From VRUE01 sp963704505 (GTDB lineage Bacteria > Actinomycetota > Thermoleophilia > Solirubrobacterales > 70-9): a stretch of DNA of 64,000 bases. Each line of letters opens with the position of its first letter. Positions within the stretch are counted from its first letter, which is position 1. The notes beneath the pieces are model-generated. The model saw only the letters and a program-made list of their open reading frames with translations. It was not told the DNA's origin and made no database searches. The stretch spans positions 248,001-312,000 of the forward strand of contig OY969912.1 of NCBI GenBank assembly GCA_963704505.1, written 5' to 3'. The translations under genes were made by a program, and so were the position numbers. Below are positions 1-8,222 of this stretch, piece after piece.

Positions 1-232
1 GGTCACCGGCCCGATCAACATCGGCACCGGGGTCGAGACCGACGTGCTCGAGCTGGCGAGCAGGCTCGGCGAGCTCGGCGAAGTCGCCGACTTCGAGCCC
101 GAGCTGGCACCGGCCCGCCCCGGTGAGGTGCAGCGGATCACGATCGACCCGGCGCGCGCCTCCGATGAGCTCGGCTGGAAGGCCGAGACCGGCCTCGCCG
201 ACGGGCTGCGCCGAACCCTCGACTCGCTCTAG
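1..232 (+). CDS. NAD-dependent epimerase/dehydratase, C-terminal end (partial)
   Basis: This is the last 76 codons of a gene that begins before the window; reading starts at base 2. The residues INIGTG near the beginning and the end of the form DPARASDELGWKAETGLADG match the C-terminal part of short-chain NAD-dependent sugar epimerases of the GalE/RmlB type. In that family this part builds the substrate-binding lobe, and the final helix carries the conserved 'LGW.....L..GL' pattern. The catalytic YxxxK and the Rossmann glycine motif lie outside the window, so the substrate cannot be assigned. A nucleotide-sugar epimerase or dehydratase is the most likely function. Its stop codon overlaps the convergent cupin gene by 4 bp. 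Confidence 0.75.
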   Translation, partial: VTGPINIGTGVETDVLELASRLGELGEVADFEPELAPARPGEVQRITIDPARASDELGWKAETGLADGLRRTLDSL

Positions 233-672
233 GCGACCGCGTCGCCCTGGTCGGCGAGCTCGGGCGGCAGCGCTTTCGGGCCGTCCGGATAGATCTGGCG
301 AAGCAGCTCCTCGGTCATCTCGAGGGTGTTGGCGCCCTCCTGCGGGGCGCCGGCGACGAGCCAGAGCTGGTCGGCGTCGGTGTCGTTGAAGGCCTGCCGC
401 GTGCTGTCCGGCTCGACCAGCAGTGAATCGAGGGGGCCGAGCGTGAGCAGCTCGTCGTCGACCCGGATCCGGCCCCGGCCCTCCAGCAGGACGTAGAGCT
501 CCTGCTGGCGGATGTGACGGTGCCGGGTTGATGACTGGCCGGGCCTCAGGCGCCAGAGCCGGGCGCCGAGCTCGGTCGCCTCGAGCTGTTTCCCGAGGTC
601 GGTGTTGTCGATCCCCATCTGGTTCGACGGGCGCCAGAAGGCTTCGGCGGCGGGCAGAAGACGGTAGGCCAC
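229..672 (-). CDS. Cupin-domain protein
   Basis: The 147-residue protein has a single cupin barrel. The pattern RPGQSSTRHRHIRQQELYVLLEG (residues ~44-66) holds the metal-ligand histidines and a glutamate of cupin motif 1. A second motif follows around GPLDSLLVEPDSTRQAFNDT. Small single-domain cupins bind a metal and act as oxygenases, isomerases or sensors; nothing here fixes the substrate. The GTG start has no Shine-Dalgarno. A TAGGGT hexamer (679-684, minus strand) lies 6 nt before it, suggesting leaderless transcription. The gene converges on the epimerase fragment and is followed upstream by an aldo/keto reductase on the same strand. Confidence 0.8.
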   Translation of the reverse strand: MAYRLLPAAEAFWRPSNQMGIDNTDLGKQLEATELGARLWRLRPGQSSTRHRHIRQQELYVLLEGRGRIRVDDELLTLGPLDSLLVEPDSTRQAFNDTDADQLWLVAGAPQEGANTLEMTEELLRQIYPDGPKALPPELADQGDAVA

Positions 673-694
673 CCCCCAACCCTACGAGAGCTGC

Positions 695-1678
695 TCAGCG
701 GTTGACGGTCTGCATCCCGGTCTCGTCGTAGCGCTCGCCGGAGACCTCCGGCAGGGCCTCGTCGAGCCGGCGGAGGTCCTCGTCGCCGAGCTCGACCTCG
801 AGCGCGCCGAGGTTCTCCTCGAGGTAGCTGACACGCTTGGTCCCGGGAATCGGAACGACGTGCTCGCCGCGGCTGAGGACCCAGGCGAGGGCGAGCTGCG
901 CCGGGGTGACGCCGCGCTCCTCGGCGATTCCCTCGACGGCGCCGACCAGCTCCAAGTTGCGAGCCAGGTGCTCCTCTTCGAAGCGCGGCGAATTGCGCCG
1001 GTAGTCCTCGGGCTGGAGGTCGTCGATCGAGCGGATCTTGCCGGAGAGAAAGCCGCGGCCCAGCGGCGAATAGGGGACCAGCCCGATGCCGAGCTCCTCG
1101 ACCACCGGCTTGACCTCGGCCTCGACGTCGCGGGTCCAGAGCGAGTACTCCCACTGGACCGCGGTGATCGGGTGAACGGCGTGGGCGCGGCGGATCGTGT
1201 CGGCGCCGGCCTCGCTCAGCCCGAGGTGAAGGACCTTGCCCTCCTCGACCAGCTCGGCCATCGCGCCGACCGTCTCCTCGATCGGCGTCTTCGGATCGAC
1301 GCGGTGCTGGTAGTAGAGGTCGATGCGATCGGTGCCGAGCCGGGCGAGCGAGCCTTCGCAGGCCCCCTTGACGTAGGCCGGGCTGCCGTCGATGCCGCGT
1401 CTCGAGGCGTCGTCGGGGTCGCGGACGATCCCGAACTTGGTCGCCAGGAAGACGTCGTCGCGGCGCCCGGAGACCGCCTCGCCGACCAGTTCCTCGTTCA
1501 GGTGCGGGCCGTACATGTCGGCGGTGTCGAGCATCGTGACCCCGAGGTCCAGGGCGCGATGGATCGTCTCGGTCGAGCGCTGGTCGTGGCGGTCGGCGTA
1601 GAAGTCCGACATGCCCATGCATCCCAGCCCGAGAGCCGAGACGACGGGGCCGTCGGGCCCGAGGGTGCGTGTCTTCAT
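695..1678 (-). CDS. Aldo/keto reductase
   Basis: The 327-residue protein aligns over its full length with the AKR superfamily (YajO/Gfo-type 'predicted oxidoreductase' group). Early residues MKTRTLGPDGPVVSALGLG are the typical N-terminus. Other family signatures are LDTADMYGPHLNEELVG (the catalytic Asp/Tyr region), the RIDLYYQHRVDP segment with the catalytic histidine position, and the C-terminal NADPH-binding IPGTKRVSYLEENLGA. Such enzymes reduce aldehydes or ketones with NADPH in the cytoplasm; the physiological substrate is not visible. The ATG is preceded by GAAAGG, a usable Shine-Dalgarno. The gene is divergent from the siroheme-synthase-like gene, with about 75 bp between them. Confidence 0.9.
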   Translation of the reverse strand: MKTRTLGPDGPVVSALGLGCMGMSDFYADRHDQRSTETIHRALDLGVTMLDTADMYGPHLNEELVGEAVSGRRDDVFLATKFGIVRDPDDASRRGIDGSPAYVKGACEGSLARLGTDRIDLYYQHRVDPKTPIEETVGAMAELVEEGKVLHLGLSEAGADTIRRAHAVHPITAVQWEYSLWTRDVEAEVKPVVEELGIGLVPYSPLGRGFLSGKIRSIDDLQPEDYRRNSPRFEEEHLARNLELVGAVEGIAEERGVTPAQLALAWVLSRGEHVVPIPGTKRVSYLEENLGALEVELGDEDLRRLDEALPEVSGERYDETGMQTVNR

Positions 1679-1753
1679 AAGGGGCCTTTCATCGAAGTCG
1701 GGTCAGACCAACCTAGGGAGGTGCGGGTGTCGGCCTGTGACTACCCTGTACCC

Positions 1754-2500
1754 ATGCCCGCCCAGGCCTATGCCGGCAAGGAGTGCGTCTGCCAGTTCCG
1801 CAAGGGGATCTGCGACCAGTCCTGCGTCAGGGACATGCTGGAGACGCCGTTCTACATCGCTTGCCTGAAGCTGAGCGGGCGGCGGGCGATGGTGATCGGC
1901 GGCGGCGACATCGGGCTCGAGAAGACCGAGGGCCTGCTCGCCTGCGACGCCGACGTGACCCTGGTCGCGCCGACCGCGCACCCGGAGCTGGAGCGCCTCG
2001 CGGCGGAGGGCTCGATCGCCTGGGAGAAGCGGGCCTACGCCGGCGCCGGTGACCTCGAGGGCATCTTCATGGCGATCGCCTGCACCGATGACACCGACGT
2101 CAACATCGCCGTCTTCGACGACGCCGAGGAGCGGGCGATGCTGGTCAACATCGTCGACGTCCCCCCGCTCTGCAATTTCATCCTGCCGGCAATCGTGCGC
2201 ACCGGCCCGCTGGCGATCGCGATCTCGACCGCGGGCGCCTCGCCGGCCCTGGCGAAGCGGATGAAGCGGGAGATATCGGAGATGTTCGGCGAGGAGTACG
2301 CGCGCCTGGCCGTGATCCTCAACGACGCCCGTGGCTGGGCGAAGGGGACGCTGCCGACCTACCAGGACCGCAAGGAGTTCTTCGAGGGCATCGTCAACGG
2401 CGAGCCCGACCCGGTCGAGCTGATTCGCGAGGAGCGCGAGGCCGACCTGTTGGCCTTGATCGACGCCGCCAAAGAGCGGGCGGCCGCGGCCCTAGCCTGA
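1754..2500 (+). CDS. Precorrin-2 dehydrogenase / siroheme synthase N-terminal domain protein
   Basis: The protein is about 248 residues. After a short N-terminal segment it shows the NAD-binding motif GRRAMVIGGGDIGLEKTEGLL (~residues 39-60) and the family pattern CTDDTDVNIAVFDDAEERAMLVNIVD...CNFILPAIVRTGPLAIAISTAGASPALAKRMK. Both are hallmarks of Met8/CysG N-terminal domains. These oxidise precorrin-2 to sirohydrochlorin and can chelate iron for siroheme. No uroporphyrinogen methyltransferase domain follows, so this is the stand-alone form. The N-terminus has CVCQFRKGICDQSC before the canonical domain start, which is unusual. Start choice: TACCCT (1742-1747) sits 6 nt before this ATG (leaderless type). 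An in-frame GTG at 1727 behind AGGGAG and an ATG at 1835 are alternatives. The 3' end overlaps the convergent MarR gene by 9 bp. Confidence 0.85.
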   Translation: MPAQAYAGKECVCQFRKGICDQSCVRDMLETPFYIACLKLSGRRAMVIGGGDIGLEKTEGLLACDADVTLVAPTAHPELERLAAEGSIAWEKRAYAGAGDLEGIFMAIACTDDTDVNIAVFDDAEERAMLVNIVDVPPLCNFILPAIVRTGPLAIAISTAGASPALAKRMKREISEMFGEEYARLAVILNDARGWAKGTLPTYQDRKEFFEGIVNGEPDPVELIREEREADLLALIDAAKERAAAALA

Positions 2501-2995
2501 ACAGGCTGAGTTGCGCACCCTCTCCAGCGTCGCCAGGAGTGCGTTTGCCTCGTCCAGGCTGAGGTTGGCGACGAAGGCCGTCTCGAGCTCGGCCAGCACG
2601 ACCGGGCGCATCTCGGTCAGCAGCTCGAGGCCGGCGGGCAGCAACGTCGCGTAGCTGACCCGGCGATCGGTCTCGCAGAAGGTCCGCTCGAGGAGGGCTG
2701 CTTTGACGAGCCTGTCGACGAGCTTGGTGAGCCCGCCGCGGGTGATCACCAGTGCCTCGGCGAGGTCCCCCATCTTCATCCGCTGCTCGGGCGCGCGGGC
2801 GAGGGTGACCAGCACCTCATACCAGGGGAGCGGCGGGTAGTCGGCCTGCGCGAGCGCGTCCTGAAGGCGGCCGACCACGGCCGCGTGGGTGCGTGTCAGC
2901 GAAACCCAGGCCTCCGCGTGCGGGCCGAGGGGCGGCGGAACCGACCCGGTCGCGGGTTTCGTCTCCGTCGCTATCGCCTGCTCGGGGTTCATCAC
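2492..2995 (-). CDS. MarR-family transcriptional regulator
   Basis: The 167-residue protein has the winged helix-turn-helix of MarR proteins. The recognition region is KMGDLAEALVITRGGLTKLVDRLVKAALLER, followed by the wing with DRRVSYATLLPAG (the conserved D-x-R motif). MarR proteins bind palindromic operators as dimers and release DNA on ligand or oxidant binding, usually repressing themselves and a neighbour. A perfect 6-3-6 inverted repeat lies only 7 bp upstream of its start, and the divergent yceI-like gene begins 120 bp away. YceI and possibly the FMN reductase behind it are therefore the likely targets. The start is GTG 2995 or the adjoining ATG 2992. Confidence 0.9.
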   Translation of the reverse strand: MMNPEQAIATETKPATGSVPPPLGPHAEAWVSLTRTHAAVVGRLQDALAQADYPPLPWYEVLVTLARAPEQRMKMGDLAEALVITRGGLTKLVDRLVKAALLERTFCETDRRVSYATLLPAGLELLTEMRPVVLAELETAFVANLSLDEANALLATLERVRNSACSG

Positions 2996-3002
2996 GGTTC
3001 AT

Positions 3003-3017
3003 ATTGTCGCAGACAAT
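3003..3017. promoter_or_regulatory. Probable MarR operator (inverted repeat ATTGTC-GCA-GACAAT)
   Basis: This is a perfect inverted repeat with 6-bp arms and a 3-bp spacer, in a conspicuously AT-rich divergent intergenic region (2996-3114) of an otherwise GC-rich segment. Its size and symmetry suit a MarR dimer, and it overlaps the promoter region of the marR gene. A degenerate half-site (TCTGACAAC, around 3085) recurs closer to the yceI-like gene. Function is inferred from position and symmetry. Confidence 0.55.
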
Positions 3018-3114
3018 CGTTGCCGATGCAATATTTGCTATCTCAAGCATTTCTGCTACGATTATTTCTACGGCAATCTTTTATCTGACAACTATCACCC
3101 TCAAAGGAGCAGAA

Positions 3115-3666
3115 ATGAGCACCCAGACGATTTCCCAGGGCATCCCCAGCGGCACCTACAGCGGCGACCCGGTCCACTCGACCGTCGGCTTCTCGGTCCA
3201 CCACGCCGGGGCGACCACCTACCGGAGCGGCTTCAAGGCCTACGAGGCCCGCCTCACCGGCGGCGAGCGTCCGAGCCTCGAGGGCACGGTCGAGGTCGCC
3301 AGCATCGACATCCCCGAGGAGCAGCTCAAGGGCCACCTCCTCTCACCCGACTTCTTCGACGCGGAGCGGCATCCGACTCTGAAGTTCGAGTCGAGTGAGC
3401 TCGATGTCGCCGAGGACGGGTCCGTCCGCCTCGACGGCGAGCTCGAGATCCGCGGACAGAAGCACGAGGTGACGGCGACCGGAACCTACGGCGCCGGCGG
3501 CGAGTACCTGGACGGGAGCACCCGGGTCGGGCTCTCCCTCGCGGTCGAGATCGACCGTCGCAACTTCGGCCTCGACTGGAACGCCGAGCTGCCGAGCGGC
3601 GGCCTCGTCCTCGAGTTCGATGTGGCGATCGCGGTCGAGCTCCAGTTCGTCCTGGAGGCCGAGTAG
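3115..3666 (+). CDS. YceI-family protein
   Basis: The 183-residue protein starts at an ATG preceded by AAAGGAG. It follows the YceI lipocalin-like pattern: DPVHSTVGFSVHHAGATTYRSGF at the N-terminus, SPDFFDAERHPTLKFES in the middle and a C-terminal RRNFGLDWN. The family binds polyisoprenoid or amphipathic lipids in an eight-stranded barrel. Many members are periplasmic; this one shows no signal peptide, so a cytoplasmic location is likely. It lies next to a divergent MarR regulator and directly ahead of an FMN reductase (2-bp gap), an arrangement that suggests a small regulated stress or redox unit. Confidence 0.88.
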   Translation: MSTQTISQGIPSGTYSGDPVHSTVGFSVHHAGATTYRSGFKAYEARLTGGERPSLEGTVEVASIDIPEEQLKGHLLSPDFFDAERHPTLKFESSELDVAEDGSVRLDGELEIRGQKHEVTATGTYGAGGEYLDGSTRVGLSLAVEIDRRNFGLDWNAELPSGGLVLEFDVAIAVELQFVLEAE

Positions 3667-3668
3667 CC

Positions 3669-4226
3669 ATGCGGGTGCTCGGGATCTCGGGCAGCCTGCG
3701 CCGCGATTCGCTCAACAGCGCCCTGCTCCGGGCGGCCGCCGAGCGGCTGCCCGGAGGGGCCGAGCTCATCGCCTTCGAGCGTTTGCGGGACATTCCGCCG
3801 TATGACGCCGACGCCGAAGAGCCCGAGCCCCAGGTGGTGCGGGAGCTGCGCGAGGCGGTTCGCTCCGCCGACGCGGTGCTGATCGCAACCCCGGAGTACA
3901 ACCACTCGATCCCGGGGCAGCTGAAGAACGCGCTCGACTGGGTCTCCCGCCCGGCCGGCAAGAGCGCCCTGAACGGCAAGCCGAGCGCTGTGATCGGCGC
4001 CTCCACCGGGATGTTCGGCGCGGTCTGGGCGCAGGCCGAGCTGCGCAAGGTCCTGAGCGCGATGGGCGGCCGCGTGATCGAGACCGAACTGCCCGTCGGC
4101 CACGCCAAGGTCAGCGACGGGGGGAGCCTGTTGGCGCTGGAGCCCGAGCAGGCCGAGCGCCTCGACGGCCTCCTCGCCGAGCTGGTTGCCGAGGCCGAGC
4201 TCGAGTCGCAACTGGTCGCCGCCTGA
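3669..4226 (+). CDS. NADPH-dependent FMN reductase family protein
   Basis: The 185-residue flavodoxin-like protein has the FMN phosphate loop GISGSLRRDSLNSALLR at the N-terminus and the family signature TPEYNHSIPGQLKNALDWVSRP (~residues 78-98). GASTGMFGAVWAQAELR follows and completes the flavin site. Family members reduce FMN, quinones, azo dyes or chromate using NAD(P)H in the cytoplasm. It follows the yceI-like gene by 2 bp and is probably co-transcribed with it under the MarR-type operator. Confidence 0.9.
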   Translation: MRVLGISGSLRRDSLNSALLRAAAERLPGGAELIAFERLRDIPPYDADAEEPEPQVVRELREAVRSADAVLIATPEYNHSIPGQLKNALDWVSRPAGKSALNGKPSAVIGASTGMFGAVWAQAELRKVLSAMGGRVIETELPVGHAKVSDGGSLLALEPEQAERLDGLLAELVAEAELESQLVAA

Positions 4227-4340
4227 CGCTCGCCTTGCTTGCCTGACCCGTGCGCGTTCCGCGCGCCCTCCCTGGCCGCGCGGCGGGTTTTCTCGTCCCA
4301 GGGACGCAAAAATCGCCGCGCCGGGGTTAACCTGGAACGT

Positions 4341-5129
4341 ATGGTCGACGACCTACGGAGGGGCGCGGAGCGAGTCGGTGAGCGAGCCGTCGCCGCCAAA
4401 GATGCCGCCGTACAGCGGGCAGGAGCTGCGCGGGAGGCCGCAGCCGGCACCGCCGAGTCGGCCAAGGACGCGGCCAGCGACGCGATCGCCGCGGTCAAGC
4501 CGAAGTTGCGCGGCGTCTCACACGAGTGGGCGTTCTTCGTCTCCCTGGTCCTCGGCGCGGGGCTGATCGTCGCGGCGAAGACGCCGAAGGCGACGCTGGC
4601 GGTGGCGATCTACGCGGTCAGCCTCTCGGCCCTGCTCGGGACCAGCGCCCTGTACCACCGGGTCAACTGGGAGCGGCCGAACGCGCGCCGCTGGATGCGG
4701 CGCCTAGACCACTCGATGATCTTCTTCCTGATCGCCGGTACATACACGCCGTTCGCGCTGTTGGTCCTCAACGGCTGGCTCGCGGACGCGATCCTCGTCG
4801 TCGTCTGGATCGGCGCGATCGCCGGGGCAATCGTCGAGATGGTCTGGATCGACCACCCGAAATGGGTGGCGGCGCTGATCTACCTCTCGCTCGGCTGGGT
4901 CGCGGTGATCGCCTTCCCCGGGCTCTGGGACGAGATGGGGGTCCCGGGAACGCTGCTGGTCGCCGCCGGCGGGCTGCTCTACACGGCCGGCGCGGTCGTC
5001 TACGCGACCCAGAGGCCGAACCCGAGCCCGCGCGTGTTCGGCTACCACGAGGTCTTCCACGCACTGGTGATCGCGGCGGCGGCGGCGCAGTTCGCGGCGG
5101 TCGCCTTCTTCGCCCTGCCGTCCGCCTGA
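4341..5129 (+). CDS. Hemolysin III / PAQR-family membrane protein
   Basis: The protein is about 262 residues. Residues 1-55 form an Ala/Lys-rich hydrophilic helix unlike the rest. Seven hydrophobic segments follow, with the HlyIII/PAQR signatures: SALYHRVNW (conserved Ser and His), DHSMIFFLIAGTYTPFAL, and the C-terminal GYHEVFHALVIAAAAAQFAAV with the paired histidines. In PAQR proteins these residues bind zinc and support a lipid-amidase-like fold; the bacterial role is unsettled. The amphipathic N-terminal extension is longer than in the usual ~210-residue bacterial forms. The start is ATG with TAACCT 7 nt upstream (4328-4333), a leaderless-type arrangement. Confidence 0.85.
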   Translation: MVDDLRRGAERVGERAVAAKDAAVQRAGAAREAAAGTAESAKDAASDAIAAVKPKLRGVSHEWAFFVSLVLGAGLIVAAKTPKATLAVAIYAVSLSALLGTSALYHRVNWERPNARRWMRRLDHSMIFFLIAGTYTPFALLVLNGWLADAILVVVWIGAIAGAIVEMVWIDHPKWVAALIYLSLGWVAVIAFPGLWDEMGVPGTLLVAAGGLLYTAGAVVYATQRPNPSPRVFGYHEVFHALVIAAAAAQFAAVAFFALPSA

Positions 5130-5295
5130 GGGCACGGCGCGGCCGCTCTGGCCGAACTCTCGGCCCTGTCAAAATGAGATGAGCGACTTTTTCCCGGTCT
5201 AAGCGAAGTCGGGCCCCGCTGAGGCTTTGTTCCGTCCGGCTCAGAAGCGATCCTCCGCTGTTACCCCCTAAAGACGCTTCGAGAGGAGAAGTTAG
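5130..5295 (+). promoter_or_regulatory. nrdJ leader region
   Basis: This 166-bp gap precedes nrdJ. It ends in GAGAGGAG, a clear Shine-Dalgarno 6-7 nt before the ATG. The region is mildly AT-richer in its centre and probably holds the nrdJ promoter and an untranslated leader. I searched by eye for a cobalamin-riboswitch B12 box and for NrdR-type boxes and could not identify either. Confidence 0.35.
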
Positions 5296-8082
5296 ATGTC
5301 CCAGACCGCCACCAGCTCGCCGAAATCCGGTCTAAAGGGCCTCTCGATCGAACGTCGTTTTTCGACCGAGGGAGTCCACCCGTTCGAGGAGGTCGAGTGG
5401 GAGATCCGCGACGCGATCATCGGCGATCCCGCGGACCCGGCTTTCGAACAGCTCGGGGTCGAGTTCCCGAAGAGCTGGTCGCAGAACGCGACGAACATCG
5501 TCGCCCAGAAGTACTTCCGCGGGCAGCTCGGCAGCCCCGAGCGCGAGTCCTCGGTCAAACAGATGGTCGGCAGGGTCGCGGGAACGATTGCCGGCTGGGG
5601 CCGCGACGGCGGCTACTTCGCCTCCGATCTGGACGCCGACGCCTTCGAGATGGAGCTGACCTCGATCCTGCTCAACCAGAAGGCCGCCTTCAACTCGCCG
5701 GTCTGGTTCAACGTCGGCTTCGAGGAGACGCCGCAGTGCTCGGCCTGCTTCATCCTCAGCGTCGAGGACACGATGGAGTCGATCCTCGACTGGAACACGA
5801 AAGAGGGCAAGATCTTCCGCGGCGGCTCCGGCTCGGGAATCAACCTCTCCAACATCCGCGGCTCGATGGAGCCGCTGCAGAAGGGCGGCACCGCGAGCGG
5901 CCCGGTCAGCTTCATGCGCGGCGCCGACGCCTGGGCCGGGACGATCAAGTCCGGCGGCAAGACCCGCCGTGCGGCGAAGATGGTCGTCCTCAACGTCGAC
6001 CATCCGGACATCGAGCACTTCATCTCCTGCAAGGCGGATGAGGAGGAGAAGGCGGCGGCCCTGCGCGACGCCGGCTTCGACATGTCGATCGACGGCGACG
6101 GCTTCACCTCGATCCAGTACCAGAACGCGAACAACTCGGTCCGGGTCACGGACGAGTTCATGGAGGCGGTCGAGGCCGGCGAGGACTGGGACCTGATCGC
6201 CCGCAACACCGGCGAGACGACGAAGACGCTGCCGGCGCGGGAGCTGATGAAGAAGATCTCCGATGCCGCCTGGCGCTGCGCCGACCCGGGCGTCCAGTAC
6301 GACACGATCATCAACCGCTGGCACACCTGTCCCGAGTCGGGGCGGATCAACGCCTCCAACCCCTGCAGCGAGTACATGCACGTCGACGACTCGGCCTGCA
6401 ACCTCGCCTCGCTCAACCTGATGAAATTCCGCCGCGAGGACGGCAGCTTCGACACCGAGCCGTTCGAGCACGCCGTCGACATCGTCTTCCTCGCCCAGGA
6501 GATCGTGGTCGGCTACTCGAGCTACCCGACCGAGGAGATCGGCGCCAACGCCAACTCCTTCCGCCAGCTCGGGCTCGGCTACGCCAACCTCGGCGCGCTG
6601 CTGATGTCCGACGGGCTTCCCTACGACTCCGACGCGGGCCGCAACGTCGCCGCCGCGATCACGGCGCTGATGACCGGTCGGGCCTACCGCCAGTCGGCGC
6701 TGATCGCCGCCGGCGCAACCGGGCCCTATGACGAGTACGAGAAGAACCGCGACGCCCACAACGGCGTCATGCGCATGCACCGCGATGCCTCCTACGACGT
6801 CGACGGGACCGGGATCAAGGGCGAGCTGCTCGAAGCCGCCCAGCGCTCCTGGGACGAAGCGGTCGAGCTCGGCGAGGAGCATGGCTACCGCAACGCCCAG
6901 GCGACGGTACTGGCGCCGACCGGGACGATCAGCTTCCTGATGGACTGCGACACGACCGGGATCGAGCCCGACTTCTCACTGGTCAAGTTCAAGGAGCTGG
7001 TCGGCGGCGGCCAGATGACGATCGTCAACAAATCCGTACCGATGGCGCTGCGCGCACTCGGCTACGCCGAGCCGCAGGTGGAGCAGATCAACGCCCACAT
7101 CGCCGAGGAGAGCACGATCATCGGCGCTCCGGGCCTGAGCGAGGAGCATCTCCCCGTCTTCGACGTCGCGGTCGGCGAGAACGCGATCTCGCACACCGGG
7201 CACATCGACATGATGTCGGCGACCCAGCCGTTCATCTCGGGCGCGATCTCGAAGACCGTGAACCTGCCGCAGACGGCGTCCGTTGAGGACATCGCCGACG
7301 CCTACACGCGCGGCTGGCAGGGCGGCTTGAAGGCGCTGGCGATCTACCGCGACGGCTCGAAGACCGCGCAGGCGCTGCGGACCGACGCGCAGGAGGAGAA
7401 GGAGGCCGAGGTCGAGGCCCCCACCCCGGAGCGCAAGCGGATGCCCCGTGAGCGCGAATCGATCACCCACAAGTTCTCGATCGGCGGCCACGAGGGCTAC
7501 ATCACCGCCGGCAAGTACGAGGACGGCTCGGTCGGCGAGATCTTCCTCACCGACATCGGCAAGGAGGGCTCGACGATGCGGGGGCTGATGAACGCCTTCG
7601 CGACCTCGATCTCGCTCGGCCTCCAGTACGGCGTCCCGCTCGAAGACTTCGTGCGCAAGTTCAGCTACATGCGCTTCGAGCCGGAGGGGATCACCCAGAA
7701 CCCGGAGATCCCGTTCGCCAAATCGCTGCCCGACTACATCATGCGCTGGGTCGCCAGCCGCTTCATCGAGGACACCGAGACGCTCGAGGAGCTCGGGATC
7801 ATGACCCAGGAGGTCCGCGCCAAGCAAGAGGCGGAGACGAGCCAGCTCGGCCTCGGGATCGCGACCGACACCGCCGGTCCCGCCAACGGCGGCAATGGCG
7901 GTAACGGCCATTCGAAGCCGATCGCCGCGGCGGGGGCGCTGACCGAAACGCCTCCGGTGAGGCCGGCGAAGATGGTCGGCGGCGATCTCGGCCCCGCCTG
8001 CGAGCAGTGCGGCGGAATGATGCAGCGGACGGGGTCCTGCTACACCTGCTCCTCCTGCGGCAACAACACCGGCTGCGGCTGA
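5296..8082 (+). CDS. nrdJ: Vitamin B12-dependent ribonucleotide reductase (class II)
   Basis: The 928-residue enzyme reduces ribonucleotides to deoxyribonucleotides using adenosylcobalamin to generate the thiyl radical, supplying DNA precursors with or without oxygen. Sequence support includes NSPVWFNVGF, the substrate-site segment GSGSGINLSNIR, NPCSEYMHVDDSACNLASLNL (the N-x-C-x-E catalytic loop) and ATVLAPTGTISFLMDCDTTG. The C-terminal zinc ribbon is CEQCGGMMQRTGSCYTCSSC. The length matches actinobacterial NrdJ. A Ser/Gly/Asn-rich linker (~residues 850-890) separates the core from the zinc tail. It stands alone, with no nrdAB or nrdR gene in the window. Its stop codon lies inside a large palindrome. 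Confidence 0.97.
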   Translation: MSQTATSSPKSGLKGLSIERRFSTEGVHPFEEVEWEIRDAIIGDPADPAFEQLGVEFPKSWSQNATNIVAQKYFRGQLGSPERESSVKQMVGRVAGTIAGWGRDGGYFASDLDADAFEMELTSILLNQKAAFNSPVWFNVGFEETPQCSACFILSVEDTMESILDWNTKEGKIFRGGSGSGINLSNIRGSMEPLQKGGTASGPVSFMRGADAWAGTIKSGGKTRRAAKMVVLNVDHPDIEHFISCKADEEEKAAALRDAGFDMSIDGDGFTSIQYQNANNSVRVTDEFMEAVEAGEDWDLIARNTGETTKTLPARELMKKISDAAWRCADPGVQYDTIINRWHTCPESGRINASNPCSEYMHVDDSACNLASLNLMKFRREDGSFDTEPFEHAVDIVFLAQEIVVGYSSYPTEEIGANANSFRQLGLGYANLGALLMSDGLPYDSDAGRNVAAAITALMTGRAYRQSALIAAGATGPYDEYEKNRDAHNGVMRMHRDASYDVDGTGIKGELLEAAQRSWDEAVELGEEHGYRNAQATVLAPTGTISFLMDCDTTGIEPDFSLVKFKELVGGGQMTIVNKSVPMALRALGYAEPQVEQINAHIAEESTIIGAPGLSEEHLPVFDVAVGENAISHTGHIDMMSATQPFISGAISKTVNLPQTASVEDIADAYTRGWQGGLKALAIYRDGSKTAQALRTDAQEEKEAEVEAPTPERKRMPRERESITHKFSIGGHEGYITAGKYEDGSVGEIFLTDIGKEGSTMRGLMNAFATSISLGLQYGVPLEDFVRKFSYMRFEPEGITQNPEIPFAKSLPDYIMRWVASRFIEDTETLEELGIMTQEVRAKQEAETSQLGLGIATDTAGPANGGNGGNGHSKPIAAAGALTETPPVRPAKMVGGDLGPACEQCGGMMQRTGSCYTCSSCGNNTGCG

Positions 8083-8182
8083 ATCGGTAGGTCGCGGCGC
8101 GATTCTGCGCCCGTGACAAACCGCCGTGCGGAGCACTGTCGATTTGTCACGGCCACCGTCTCGCTTGGACCTACCGATTCAG
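8079..8182. repeat. 104-bp nested palindromic element at the nrdJ stop
   Basis: The outer arms are a perfect 15-bp inverted repeat (8079-8093 and 8168-8182: CTGAATCGGTAGGTC and its complement). Nested inside is a perfect 10-bp inverted repeat (8111-8120 / 8143-8152, CCGTGACAAA) and a small GGCGC-GATTCT-GCGCC hairpin (8096-8111). The left arm supplies the nrdJ stop codon. I see no target-site duplication and no T-run, so it is not a simple terminator. It resembles a MITE- or REP-like insertion or a structured 3' RNA. Confidence 0.6.
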
Positions 8183-8222
8183 GGGGTTAAAGGCGGGCCG
8201 ACTGCGGCCGATAACGGTCGCG

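Noticed and set aside
860..1753. A 5' extension of the siroheme-synthase-like gene as one long plus-strand frame from 860.
   Set aside because: That part is antisense to the aldo/keto reductase gene and has no family similarity. The true start is near 1754.
5130..5295. A cobalamin riboswitch ahead of the B12-dependent nrdJ.
   Set aside because: It would make sense biologically, but I could not find a B12 box or the paired core. A covariance-model search (Rfam cobalamin) would decide.
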